64,000 nucleotides of DNA from Algoriphagus winogradskyi. GTDB taxonomy: Bacteria > Bacteroidota > Bacteroidia > Cytophagales > Cyclobacteriaceae. The translations under genes and the position numbers were made by a program. Location of the stretch: assembly GCF_900182815.1 (NCBI RefSeq), contig NZ_FXUA01000002.1, positions 248,001-312,000 of the forward strand, given 5' to 3'. Positions 25,602-33,226 of this stretch are shown piece after piece (position 1 is the stretch's first letter; every line of letters starts with the position of its first letter). Below the pieces are notes generated by a model. It ran no database searches. It had not been told where the DNA came from and saw nothing but the letters and a program-made list of their open reading frames with translations.

Positions 25602-25630
25602 TTGTTTTGTTGAATAATAATATACATTTG
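25602..25630 (+). promoter_or_regulatory. Promoter for panC-panD
   Basis: TTG at 25602-25604 and TACATTTG at 25623-25630 are 18 bases apart, close to the Bacteroidota consensus. The panC GTG start follows 31 bases downstream. The two promoters of this divergent pair occupy a 130-base gap. Confidence 0.5.
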
Positions 25631-25661
25631 CCCCTATTTACCCATACTAAACCCTCTTCCA

Positions 25662-26510
25662 GTGCATATAGTCTATACTGGCGCCGATTGGCAAAAATAC
25701 TGGCTTAATTCCCTTAAAAGCGATAAAACGATAGGTTTGGTCCCAACGATGGGCGCACTTCATGAAGGCCATCTTGACTTAGTAAGAAAAGCCAAGTCAG
25801 AAACGGATATTGTAGTCGTTTCCATCTTTGTAAACCCTACACAATTCAATAATCAGGAAGATTATGACAATTATCCAACTACGATAAACGAAGATTTGGA
25901 TAAACTTAGGAAAGAAAATGTGGACTTTGTTTTCCTGCCAAAAACAGAAACAATTTATCCTGAAAAACCTGAACTGAGCATTAATTTTGGGGACCTGGAG
26001 AATGTCTTGGAAGGCGCTTTTCGGCCAGGCCACTTTAACGGAGTCGGGATTATTGTTTCCAAATTATTTAATATAATCCGGCCTCATAAAGCCTTCTTTG
26101 GTCAGAAAGATCTACAGCAAACAGGAATCATTAAGCGATTAGTCAAAGACTTGTCAATGGATGTCCAGTTGGTAATAGTGCCTACCAAAAGAGAGAATGA
26201 TGGACTAGCCATGTCATCTAGAAATCTGCGTCTTTCCTCCGAAGAAAGAAAGCAAGCATTGATTTTAATTAACAGTTTGGAAAAGGCAAAGCAGGAACTT
26301 TTAGCTAGTAAGCCATGGTTTGAGGTCCAGAATCACATTAATCACGATTTTGAGGAAATGCCTTTGGCTAGTTTGGAATATTTCGAACTGATTCATCCTG
26401 AGAGTTTTACAAGATATTCAGCGTTTGATGCAAAACAAAAGTCTTCAATTTGTATTGCGGCCTATCTAGGAAAAATCAGATTAATCGACAACCTTCCAAT
26501 AATTCCTTAA
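25662..26510 (+). CDS. panC: Pantoate--beta-alanine ligase
   Basis: 282 residues, starting at GTG 25662. The ATP-binding motif TMGALHEGHLDLVRKAK (about 29-45), FVNPTQF, FRPGHFNGV, FFGQKDLQQ and the KMSKS-like LAMSSRNLRLS are all present, with normal length. It condenses pantoate and beta-alanine to pantothenate in coenzyme A synthesis, in the cytoplasm. panD, which supplies the beta-alanine, starts 21 bases downstream, so both steps of the branch are in one operon. panB is not in the window. Confidence 0.96.
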   Translation: MHIVYTGADWQKYWLNSLKSDKTIGLVPTMGALHEGHLDLVRKAKSETDIVVVSIFVNPTQFNNQEDYDNYPTTINEDLDKLRKENVDFVFLPKTETIYPEKPELSINFGDLENVLEGAFRPGHFNGVGIIVSKLFNIIRPHKAFFGQKDLQQTGIIKRLVKDLSMDVQLVIVPTKRENDGLAMSSRNLRLSSEERKQALILINSLEKAKQELLASKPWFEVQNHINHDFEEMPLASLEYFELIHPESFTRYSAFDAKQKSSICIAAYLGKIRLIDNLPIIP

Positions 26511-26527
26511 TTTTGCGGCAAAATTAA
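26507..26527. repeat. Perfect palindrome at the panC-panD junction
   Basis: TTAATTTTGC and GCAAAATTAA flank a single G, giving a perfect 21-base inverted repeat that begins in the panC stop codon region and ends four bases before the panD ATG. The left arm also contains TAATTTTG, a -7 box match, so it may be a promoter-operator or a short hairpin that paces panD translation. Confidence 0.55.
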
Positions 26528-26531
26528 ACCA

Positions 26532-26879
26532 ATGCAAATTCAGGTACTGAAATCCAAAATTCACCGGGTGAAAATTACCCAGGCAGAATTGCACTACGTA
26601 GGCTCAATTACCATCGATGAAGATCTGATGGATGCAGCGAATCTAATTGAAAATGAGAAAGTTCAAATCGTCAATGTAAATAATGGCGAACGATTGGAAA
26701 CGTACGTCATCACTGGCGAAAGAGGGTCTGGGCAAGTATGCCTCAATGGCCCTGCTGCGCGAAAAGCTCAGGTGGGAGATGTTGTAATCATCATTTCTTA
26801 TGCAGGAATGGAAGTAGAGGAAGCTAAAAAATACAAGCCCGTATTGATTTTCCCAGACGAGCAAAATAAACTCATCTGA
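26532..26879 (+). CDS. panD: Aspartate 1-decarboxylase
   Basis: 115 residues, the usual size of the PanD proenzyme. The self-cleavage site Gly24-Ser25 (HYVGSITID) that yields the pyruvoyl cofactor is intact, as is the following EDLMDAANL and the late [19 protein letters not shown]. It decarboxylates aspartate to beta-alanine for PanC. It is in an operon with panC, and its stop codon shares one base with the ATG of the next gene. Confidence 0.96.
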   Translation: MQIQVLKSKIHRVKITQAELHYVGSITIDEDLMDAANLIENEKVQIVNVNNGERLETYVITGERGSGQVCLNGPAARKAQVGDVVIIISYAGMEVEEAKKYKPVLIFPDEQNKLI

Positions 26880-27883
26880 TGGGTCCAAAATACATCAAGC
26901 AATTTATCCAGGTAGTAATTTCATTAGGAATTGCGATCTGGATTTTTTGGTTTTTGTATAAGGATATAGCCTTTGATTCTCTTATTGACCAGATCAAAAC
27001 AAGTAATTGGGCTTGGATAGTGTTATCGCTGTCTATTTCAATGCTCGGATACCTAGTGAGAAGTTGGCGGTGGACCCTACTGATTGATGCGGAAGAAGGT
27101 AAGAAGGTCTCAGTTTCCCGTGCTTATCATGCAGTAATGATTGGTAATCTAGTCAATATGCTTATTCCCCGGGCTGGAGAAGTAGCCCGATGTGGTGTAC
27201 TCACCCGGACGAATGGAATTTCTGTAGGGTATTTGATAGGTACTGTCATCGTGGAGCGCAGTGTTGATTTGCTTTGCCTTGTTTCGGTAATTTTGTTAGC
27301 ATTTCTTGTCGAACAAGAGTTGTTTTTAAACCTTGCCAGTCAGCTTATTTCGATTGATACTTTGGCTGAACAGTTAGTTTCAAATCTTCCCATAGTCATA
27401 GGAGGGTTAGCAATTCTTTTGCTTTTGGTTATCTATATTCTTAAGAGATTTCGTGATCATGGACTAATCAATAAACTGCAACATTTTTTCAGAGAAATCC
27501 TTTCTGGTCTCAAACGAATAGGGACTCTGGCCAACCCTGCCGGATTTTGGATCAGCTCAATTCTACTCTGGATGATTTATTTTTTAACTATGTACACGAT
27601 TGCTTTTGGAATACCAAGTACTGCCAATTTGTCTCCTGGAGAAGTCCTGTTAGTCATGGTAATGGGCAGTATTGGCATGGTAGCGCCTGTCCAAGGTGGT
27701 ATAGGTACCTTTCATGCGCTAGTGGCCTTCATTTTGATACAGTTAGGTATATCGGAAATAGATGGAAAAATATTTGCAGCTATTATCCACGGTACACAGG
27801 TTCTTCTTGTATTAGGTGCAGGACTTATAAGTTGGTTAATTATGATAAAATTACCCTCTTGGATTAAACCTGAAGAAGTATAA
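26879..27883 (+). CDS. Flippase-like membrane protein (UPF0104/LPG synthase transmembrane type)
   Basis: 334 residues, almost wholly hydrophobic with roughly eight transmembrane segments. Conserved features of the family include LVRSWRWTLLI near residue 60, NMLIPRAGEVARC at about 96-108, VERSVDLLCL and the late PVQGGIGTFHALVAF. Relatives act as lysylphosphatidylglycerol synthase membrane domains or are listed as lipid flippase-like proteins. It starts inside the panD stop codon (ATGA overlap), implying co-translation with panC-panD, although a metabolic link is not evident. Confidence 0.87.
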   Translation: MGPKYIKQFIQVVISLGIAIWIFWFLYKDIAFDSLIDQIKTSNWAWIVLSLSISMLGYLVRSWRWTLLIDAEEGKKVSVSRAYHAVMIGNLVNMLIPRAGEVARCGVLTRTNGISVGYLIGTVIVERSVDLLCLVSVILLAFLVEQELFLNLASQLISIDTLAEQLVSNLPIVIGGLAILLLLVIYILKRFRDHGLINKLQHFFREILSGLKRIGTLANPAGFWISSILLWMIYFLTMYTIAFGIPSTANLSPGEVLLVMVMGSIGMVAPVQGGIGTFHALVAFILIQLGISEIDGKIFAAIIHGTQVLLVLGAGLISWLIMIKLPSWIKPEEV

Positions 27884-27914
27884 CACGTAATCAACTCTGC
27901 TAACATTATATCTT

Positions 27915-28604
27915 ATGATACTTATCTTAATTGTAGTCGTTTTCGCCATTGCCGGATTTGTGGTAAGTAGAAAACTCAAAAGTAAATTTGCTAAATACTC
28001 ACAAGTTGCCCTTAAGGCCAACTTGTCCGGAGCAGAAATCGCTAAGCTGATGCTTGCTGACCACAACATCTCAGATGTCCAGGTTCATGCTGTAGAGGGT
28101 CAGTTGACAGACCATTATAATCCTGCAAACAAAACTGTAAATCTAAGCCCTGATGTGTATTATGGAAGAAATGCTGCTGCCGCTGCAGTTGCATCCCATG
28201 AGTGTGGACACGCTGTACAACATGCCACATCCTATACTTGGCTTAACCTGAGGTCGACGCTTGTCCCGCTTCAAAACAGTGCTGGAAAGATCCTGAATAT
28301 TGTCTTGATTGCTTCTTTATTTGGCGGATTTGCTTTAGGCCTACCTTACGAATGGGTTGGTTTTATTGTTGTAGGTGCATATAGCATAATGACACTTTTC
28401 ACTATTGTAACCTTGCCAGTAGAGTTTGATGCGAGTAATCGGGCTTTGGCTTGGATCAAAACTAGAAATATTGTTACCCCTGATGAATATACCATGTCCA
28501 AAGATGCGCTTAAATGGGCTGCAATGACCTACGTGGTGGCAGCATTAGCTTCTATGGCCACTTTAGCTTATTACATTTTCGTCTTCTTTGGTAATCGGGA
28601 TTGA
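27915..28604 (+). CDS. Zinc-dependent membrane metallopeptidase (YugP-like)
   Basis: 229 residues. An N-terminal membrane helix, a soluble domain with the zinc motif HECGH at 95-99 (SHECGHAVQHA), then two further hydrophobic spans and a C-terminal one. It has the YugP features DHYNPANKTVNLS before the motif and VEFDASNRA after it, where the third metal ligand lies. The fold faces the membrane and may cleave membrane or envelope proteins; substrates are unknown. It follows the flippase gene by 31 bases and ends the pan operon, with a strong terminator 23 bases later. Confidence 0.88.
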   Translation: MILILIVVVFAIAGFVVSRKLKSKFAKYSQVALKANLSGAEIAKLMLADHNISDVQVHAVEGQLTDHYNPANKTVNLSPDVYYGRNAAAAAVASHECGHAVQHATSYTWLNLRSTLVPLQNSAGKILNIVLIASLFGGFALGLPYEWVGFIVVGAYSIMTLFTIVTLPVEFDASNRALAWIKTRNIVTPDEYTMSKDALKWAAMTYVVAALASMATLAYYIFVFFGNRD

Positions 28605-28627
28605 TACAGATCAAATAAAATTTTGGA

Positions 28628-28660
28628 AGAGGGGCAAAGATTGTCCCTCTTTTTTTTTTG
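28628..28660 (+). terminator. Strong terminator after the YugP-like gene
   Basis: AGAGGGGCAA / TTGTCCCTCT pair over 10 positions (one G-T) around an AGA loop and are followed by a run of nine or more T residues. Confidence 0.9.
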
Positions 28661-28701
28661 CCATATATTCAATGCAGATAGCTAAACCCAAAGAGATAAT
28701 T

Positions 28702-29841
28702 ATGCATTTTGAATTAACAGAAGAGCATCGCGCAGTCCAAGAAGCTGCGAGAGATTTTGCTAAAAATGAATTACTTCCAGGAGTAATAGAACGAGATATT
28801 GAATGCAGATTTCCAGTAGAAGAAATCAAAAAAATGGGAGAACTCGGCTTCATGGGAATGATGGTCGATCCAAAATATAGTGGAGGTGGAATGGATACTG
28901 TTTCATACGTCATTGCGATGGAAGAACTATCTAAGATTGATGCCTCAGCATCAGTAGTCATGTCTGTAAATAATTCCTTAGTATGCTGGGGAATGGAAAA
29001 ATATGCTTCCGAAGCCCAAAAGGAGAAATATCTTAAGCCTCTAGCATCAGGTCAGAAGCTGGGAGCTTTTGCGCTTTCGGAGCCAGAAGCAGGATCGGAT
29101 GCTACTTCGCAGAAAACAGAAGCTTATTTAGATGGGGACCACTACATCTTGAATGGAACTAAAAACTGGATTACGAATGGATCAAAAGCTGATACCTACT
29201 TAGTTTTTGCCCAAACGGATCATAGCAAAGGGCACAAAGGAATTTCCGTTTTTATTGTTGAAAAAGGCTGGGAAGGTTTTACTTCAGGTCATAAAGAAGA
29301 TAAACTTGGGATCAGGGCTTCCGACACCACCTCATTGATGTTTACTGATGTGAAAGTGCCAGTCGAGAATCGAATCGGTGACGAAGGATTTGGTTTCAAA
29401 TACGCTATGGAAACCTTAAATGGAGGCAGGATTGGAATTGCTGCACAGGCACTTGGAATTGCAGCAGGAGCTTATGAGTTTGCTTTGGCGTATTCCAAAG
29501 AGCGAAAGACATTTGGTAAGCCAATCAGTCAGCACCAGGCTATACAATTTAAACTAGCTGATATGGCTACTACAATAGAAGCAGCTAGACTTTTGGTGTA
29601 CAAAGCAGCCTGGCTCAAAGATCAAGGACAAGATTACTCTCACGCCTCTGCCATGGCCAAACTCTACGCATCCCAGGTAGCGATGGACGTGAGTATTGAA
29701 GCTGTTCAGATACATGGAGGTTATGGATATGTGAGAGAGTACCATGTAGAACGACTGATGAGGGACGCTAAAATCACCCAGATTTATGAAGGCACTTCGG
29801 AAATTCAGAAAATAGTCATATCCCGAGGTATTCTCCGGTAA
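28702..29841 (+). CDS. Short-chain acyl-CoA dehydrogenase
   Basis: 379 residues from ATG 28702 (MHFELTEEHRAVQEAARDFA); the frame runs back to 28588 through the terminator, so the shorter form is right. It has the standard ACAD order: N-terminal helical domain, FAD/substrate-binding GAFALSEPEAGSDA and NWITNGSKADTY, then RKTFGKPISQHQAIQFKLADM, VQIHGGYGYVREYHVERLMRDAK and the catalytic Glu in QIYEGTSEIQ near residue 364. The catalytic Glu position matches short-chain/butyryl-CoA dehydrogenases. It performs the first beta-oxidation step and passes electrons to ETF. Monocistronic, with terminators on both sides. Confidence 0.95.
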   Translation: MHFELTEEHRAVQEAARDFAKNELLPGVIERDIECRFPVEEIKKMGELGFMGMMVDPKYSGGGMDTVSYVIAMEELSKIDASASVVMSVNNSLVCWGMEKYASEAQKEKYLKPLASGQKLGAFALSEPEAGSDATSQKTEAYLDGDHYILNGTKNWITNGSKADTYLVFAQTDHSKGHKGISVFIVEKGWEGFTSGHKEDKLGIRASDTTSLMFTDVKVPVENRIGDEGFGFKYAMETLNGGRIGIAAQALGIAAGAYEFALAYSKERKTFGKPISQHQAIQFKLADMATTIEAARLLVYKAAWLKDQGQDYSHASAMAKLYASQVAMDVSIEAVQIHGGYGYVREYHVERLMRDAKITQIYEGTSEIQKIVISRGILR

Positions 29842-29857
29842 AAACTATTTTATTCAG

Positions 29858-29900
29858 AAAAGGGTATAGTTAAATAAAACTATACCCTTTTTTGTTTTTT
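29858..29900 (+). terminator. Terminator after the acyl-CoA dehydrogenase gene
   Basis: AAAAGGGTATAGTT / AACTATACCCTTTT form a perfect 14-bp stem with a 6-base loop, followed by further T residues. It starts 17 bases after the stop codon. Confidence 0.92.
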
Positions 29901-29945
29901 TAACACCATCTATACAAAACCTATGAATATTCATTAATAAAATTA

Positions 29946-29953
29946 TATTTTTG
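29946..29953 (+). promoter_or_regulatory. -7 box (TATTTTTG) upstream of the AraC-type gene
   Basis: TATTTTTG matches the Bacteroidota -7 consensus, 26 bases before the regulator ATG and downstream of the acyl-CoA dehydrogenase terminator. No clear -33 element is seen. Confidence 0.4.
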
Positions 29954-29979
29954 TTATTCTGTTTTTTTAATAATTATTC

Positions 29980-30906
29980 ATGGAATATTACAACAAGGTG
30001 ATCGAATCGGTCAATGTGAGGTTCATTAGAGGGAGTAACTTCAGCGTCGAAAAACCTATTTCAGTAAATGATTATGCTGAATCTGATAATACGTTGATTC
30101 TACTTCACCATGGTACACTTAAGTTTGGAGAGGACCAAGAATTACTTAACGAAGGAGAAGTACTCTTTTTGCCTGCGGATCAAAAAACCAAACTTACATT
30201 GGGAGGAGGGTCAAAAAAAGGTGAAATCTCTAAAGAGCAATTTCAGGAGAATAAGAGAAAGTACTTGCAGAGTATTAGTTTCAGGGATATAAAAAGTACA
30301 GAAGACGATTGTATTTCTATTCTTGGTTTTGAATCTAAAGTCTTTGATGTAGTAAACTTTTTTAATTCACTGGATATTCCTCCATTTATTATTCGGTTTA
30401 ACGATCGTTTGGCGACAATAATTGAGGATCTGATGAAAGAAGTGGAAGTCAGTAACGTCGGTAAAGAGCGAGCGCTGAAATCCCACACGGAATTACTAGT
30501 CATCGAGCTACTTCGTCACATTCTCAAAAACAGGTTGTTTCTCGAAGAACTTTCAACCAATGCTACTTACTTCAAAGACCCACGATTGATTGATTTGTTC
30601 AATTTTATCAAGACTAACTTGGGAGGTGATTTATCCAATAAGATTCTCGCTAAAGTTGCCAATGTTTCTGAAGACTACGTTGGTCAGTATTTCAAAATGC
30701 TTACTGGAATTAATCCCCAGGACTATATCGAATACCAGCGTATGGAAGCAGCAGTGGAGCTCTTGAGAACTACTAAAAAATCCATCAGAGACATAGGCAA
30801 AGAAGTTGGCTACAAAGACACAGCTTATTTCTGCCGTAGATTTAAAATGATGTATGGAGTTCCAGCCGGAAAAATGAGAAGAAGAGAGTCGCTAATTAAC
30901 GTTTAA
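29980..30906 (+). CDS. AraC family transcriptional regulator
   Basis: 308 residues. The N-terminal half is a cupin-like sensor (TLILLHHGTLKFG, NEGEVLFLPADQKTKL), a middle helical linker follows, and the C-terminal AraC HTH pair spans about 210-300: LSNKILAKVANVSEDYVGQYFKMLTG, then KKSIRDIGKEVGYKDTAYFCRRFKMMYGVPAGKMR. It is a cytoplasmic DNA-binding activator or repressor with an unknown ligand. Its last 15 bases overlap the convergent GGGP synthase gene. No obvious target operon is adjacent. Confidence 0.92.
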   Translation: MEYYNKVIESVNVRFIRGSNFSVEKPISVNDYAESDNTLILLHHGTLKFGEDQELLNEGEVLFLPADQKTKLTLGGGSKKGEISKEQFQENKRKYLQSISFRDIKSTEDDCISILGFESKVFDVVNFFNSLDIPPFIIRFNDRLATIIEDLMKEVEVSNVGKERALKSHTELLVIELLRHILKNRLFLEELSTNATYFKDPRLIDLFNFIKTNLGGDLSNKILAKVANVSEDYVGQYFKMLTGINPQDYIEYQRMEAAVELLRTTKKSIRDIGKEVGYKDTAYFCRRFKMMYGVPAGKMRRRESLINV

Positions 30907-31671
30907 CGACAAGTTTAGAAGCACCTTATAATCTAAGACCTTAGCTAAAAAGCTAGGGTCTTTTTCTATTGCATTACCTATCACCAACAGGTCAGCCCCG
31001 CTTTCGTAGGCATTTCTCACTTTTTCTAATGAATCCAATCCTCCGCCGACAATAATTGGTTTTTTGGTTACCGATTTTACTGCTTTTATCACTGCGGGTG
31101 ACACGGGTGATTTGGCCCCACTCCCGGCATCCATATAGAAATACTTCATTCCTAAATAGTGGCCTGCAAGGGCTGTTGCTTTAGCAAGATTAGGCTTAGA
31201 ATTAGGTAAAGGAATTGTTTGAGTCACATACTGTACACTAGTGATTTCACCCTCATTTACCAGCATGTAGGCGGTAGGAAGAGGCTCCAACTTCATTTTT
31301 TTAATGATAGGCGCAGCTAAGACTTGTTGTCCGATTAAGTATTCGGGGTTTCTACCTGAAATAAGTGAAAGAAATAAAATAGCATCTGCCTCCTCCGCAA
31401 GCTGCATTTGGGATCCAGGAAAAATTACTACAGGGATTTCTCCGGCGATTTGTTTCACAGAGAGGACTACCTCCCGAAAATTATCCCGACTAAGCGTGCT
31501 TCCACCCACAAAAATCAAATCCAAATAAGAATCCTTAACCCAGTCAAATTTTTCTTTGAAAAGCGTAGGGTTGATAATTTTGTCTGGGTCAACTAACCAA
31601 GCCAGTCCTTTGGTACCTGAGCTATTAAGGTCCTTAAGAATTTTACTGACTTTCTTCTTCAGTTGTGACAT
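30892..31671 (-). CDS. Geranylgeranylglyceryl/heptaprenylglyceryl phosphate synthase family protein
   Basis: 259 residues from ATG 31671 (MSQLKKKVSKIL); a longer frame reaches 31719. It is a TIM barrel of the PcrB/GGGPS family: GLAWLVDPDKI near residue 22, FVGGSTLSRDN, VIFPGSQMQL, YLIGQQVL, YFYMDAGSGAKSPV and PIIVGGGLDSLEKV, ending GADLLVIGNAIEKDP. These enzymes attach a polyprenyl chain to glycerol-1-phosphate, making ether lipid precursors; they are known from archaea, Bacillus and some Bacteroidota. It overlaps the upstream membrane-protein gene by 29 bases. Prenyl chain length cannot be told by eye. Confidence 0.9.
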   Translation of the reverse strand: MSQLKKKVSKILKDLNSSGTKGLAWLVDPDKIINPTLFKEKFDWVKDSYLDLIFVGGSTLSRDNFREVVLSVKQIAGEIPVVIFPGSQMQLAEEADAILFLSLISGRNPEYLIGQQVLAAPIIKKMKLEPLPTAYMLVNEGEITSVQYVTQTIPLPNSKPNLAKATALAGHYLGMKYFYMDAGSGAKSPVSPAVIKAVKSVTKKPIIVGGGLDSLEKVRNAYESGADLLVIGNAIEKDPSFLAKVLDYKVLLNLSLNVN

Positions 31672-32026
31672 CTTCTGAATGAGTAGCAAATAGATTTGGA
31701 AGAAATTTCTCTTTTGCAAAAGCGAGCCCTAAAATAAATAATCTTTGTCCTATGCTAGGCCAAAAAGATGATTTAGAGCCTTCTGTAAGTTTTTTCTCAA
31801 TTTCCTTCGTAAGCAAACCTTCTCGTTCGAGTACTTCTAGAGCCTCATCTGTTTTCCGGTCTCTGCGTTTTTTACGAGTTTGTACAATTGCTAAGGCTAT
31901 CAAACCACCGGCAACCACCATGCCCCCTACTTTTATCCAATCTCCAGATTCAGCTTTAAACAATTCTAATTGTCGTGCTAGCGTTTGCTCAAGCTCCTTT
32001 TCCTTATTTTTCAAGTCCTTATTCAT
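31643..32026 (-). CDS. Small coiled-coil membrane protein, unknown function
   Basis: 127 residues from ATG 32026 (MNKDLKNKEKELEQTLARQ); the frame opens 13 codons earlier. An N-terminal charged coiled-coil helix is followed by one glycine-rich membrane span (WIKVGGMVVAGGLIALAIV), a very basic stop-transfer stretch (QTRKKRRDRK) and a cytoplasmic tail. No enzyme motif. It overlaps the holin-like gene by eight bases and the GGGP synthase gene by 29 bases, so all three are translated together. Probably a membrane scaffold or stress-related envelope protein. Confidence 0.75.
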   Translation of the reverse strand: MNKDLKNKEKELEQTLARQLELFKAESGDWIKVGGMVVAGGLIALAIVQTRKKRRDRKTDEALEVLEREGLLTKEIEKKLTEGSKSSFWPSIGQRLFILGLAFAKEKFLPNLFATHSEDVTTEEESQ

Positions 32027-32384
32027 CTCCCTTAAGCTTTTTGAATAATCTAGTCCTAAAAACAAAGCTCTTCATTCCCTTTTGTATTTTTTCTTGTGTG
32101 GGATCATGATCTCTAGCCAAAAATAAAATCAAAAGAACTAGTAAGTAAAGTAATCCTACAAGCAAGAACCCCATATGAGGAGATTCAAAATATTGGCTTA
32201 AGAAAAATGCCAAAGATAAACTCAAGAATAAAAGAACCAGCAGGAGACTGCCTCCCATCAATATCAAGAAAATCATTCTTGATAATACACTCGCAAACTG
32301 ATCTTGAATGTCCAGTTTGACCATGTCAATTTTGGTCTCAACTATCCCTTTGACTGTCTGTACTATTTCTCCGATTTTTAGCAT
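32019..32384 (-). CDS. Holin-X/DUF1469-like membrane protein
   Basis: 121 residues. An amphipathic N-terminal helix (VKGIVETKIDMVKLDIQDQFA) is followed by two strong transmembrane segments (about 38-62 and 70-92) and a basic C-terminus (FRTRLFKKLKG). This is the pattern of the phage-holin-family/DUF1469 proteins, which in non-phage contexts are common small inner-membrane proteins of unknown role. No endolysin or phage gene is near, so a lysis function is unlikely. First gene of the overlapping three-gene operon. Confidence 0.75.
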   Translation of the reverse strand: MLKIGEIVQTVKGIVETKIDMVKLDIQDQFASVLSRMIFLILMGGSLLLVLLFLSLSLAFFLSQYFESPHMGFLLVGLLYLLVLLILFLARDHDPTQEKIQKGMKSFVFRTRLFKKLKGDE

Positions 32385-32454
32385 AATTAAAAATTTGTGA
32401 GATATTATTCTTCAAATAGAACACAATATACTTGAATTGAAAGGAGCAAAAAAA

Positions 32455-33054
32455 TTATGCAACCACATCAACTTCCTGCTCCTCGTAGAATTTATATCTC
32501 AAAACTAATTCCAATGCAAAGGCGATTGCCTCATTAATTGTGAATTGCTGACAAAGAGACTGATCTATCTCATCTAATCGGCTATAGAATGCAGTAGCAA
32601 GCGGAATCTCCATGTCCATGTTAATTCTTTCGCTTGTATTTTGAAACTCCGCAGTCTTCTCTTCCTTTAGAACTTTGCAGATAATGAGGTCTTTTTTGCC
32701 ATACTTGGTTTTTCGGGCCGAGGCTGCAAATAGGCGGCAGATCATTCCTCTTTTGCTGTGATTGCCACAAAAACCTTGTTTACCGTCTGCGGATTGAGGT
32801 CTATAAATCACACAGCTAGCACCTTCCTCGAGGCTATCGAGTGATTCTAAAGTTGATTCGGCCAAGCCTTTGGCATAGAGGTCAAAGGCCAATGGCAGAA
32901 ATTCTAACGGGGAAGCTGGTACTTTGGGATTTGCACAGCAAAAACCACATCCTGACACACAGCCTAATCCACTCTCAGATACAAATTGCTTTGTTTCTGA
33001 CTCTAGCTCACCGAACACGTCCAGTGTAGCTTGAGATTTTTCAGCGAGATTCAT
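32455..33054 (-). CDS. YkgJ family cysteine-cluster protein
   Basis: 199 residues. The N-terminal CVSGCGFCCANP is the zinc/iron-chelating CxxxC-x2-CC motif of the YkgJ/CxxCxxCC family; further cysteines lie in SCVIYRP, GFCGNH and MICRLFAASARK, which complete the cluster. Family members bind a metal or Fe-S centre; the reaction is unknown. Cytoplasmic. It has its own -7 box and lies 70 bases before the holin-like gene on the same strand. Family call firm, function open. Confidence 0.87.
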   Translation of the reverse strand: MNLAEKSQATLDVFGELESETKQFVSESGLGCVSGCGFCCANPKVPASPLEFLPLAFDLYAKGLAESTLESLDSLEEGASCVIYRPQSADGKQGFCGNHSKRGMICRLFAASARKTKYGKKDLIICKVLKEEKTAEFQNTSERINMDMEIPLATAFYSRLDEIDQSLCQQFTINEAIAFALELVLRYKFYEEQEVDVVA

Positions 33055-33076
33055 CTCAATATTTCAAATTGTGGCG

Positions 33077-33084
33077 CAAAAATA
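33077..33084 (-). promoter_or_regulatory. -7 box (TATTTTTG) for the YkgJ-family gene
   Basis: Minus-strand TATTTTTGCGCC matches TAnnTTTG and carries the same GCG extension as the prfA and GlgA-like promoters. It lies 22 bases before the ATG; no -33 element is clear. Confidence 0.4.
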
Positions 33085-33226
33085 CACCAGTCTTAGTCGA
33101 TTGATTCTCGAGAGCTACTATTTTTTTATATTGAGCATCAGGTAATTAGCTTTCTCAAAGCTTAATAGTGCTACTTTCCCTGTCCATTTCAGCGCAGAGA
33201 TCGTTTTCTTTATTAAAAACAAGCGT

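Noticed and set aside
32019..32384. Phage holin / prophage remnant
   Set aside because: No endolysin, integrase or structural phage genes nearby; holin-type proteins are common chromosomal membrane proteins.
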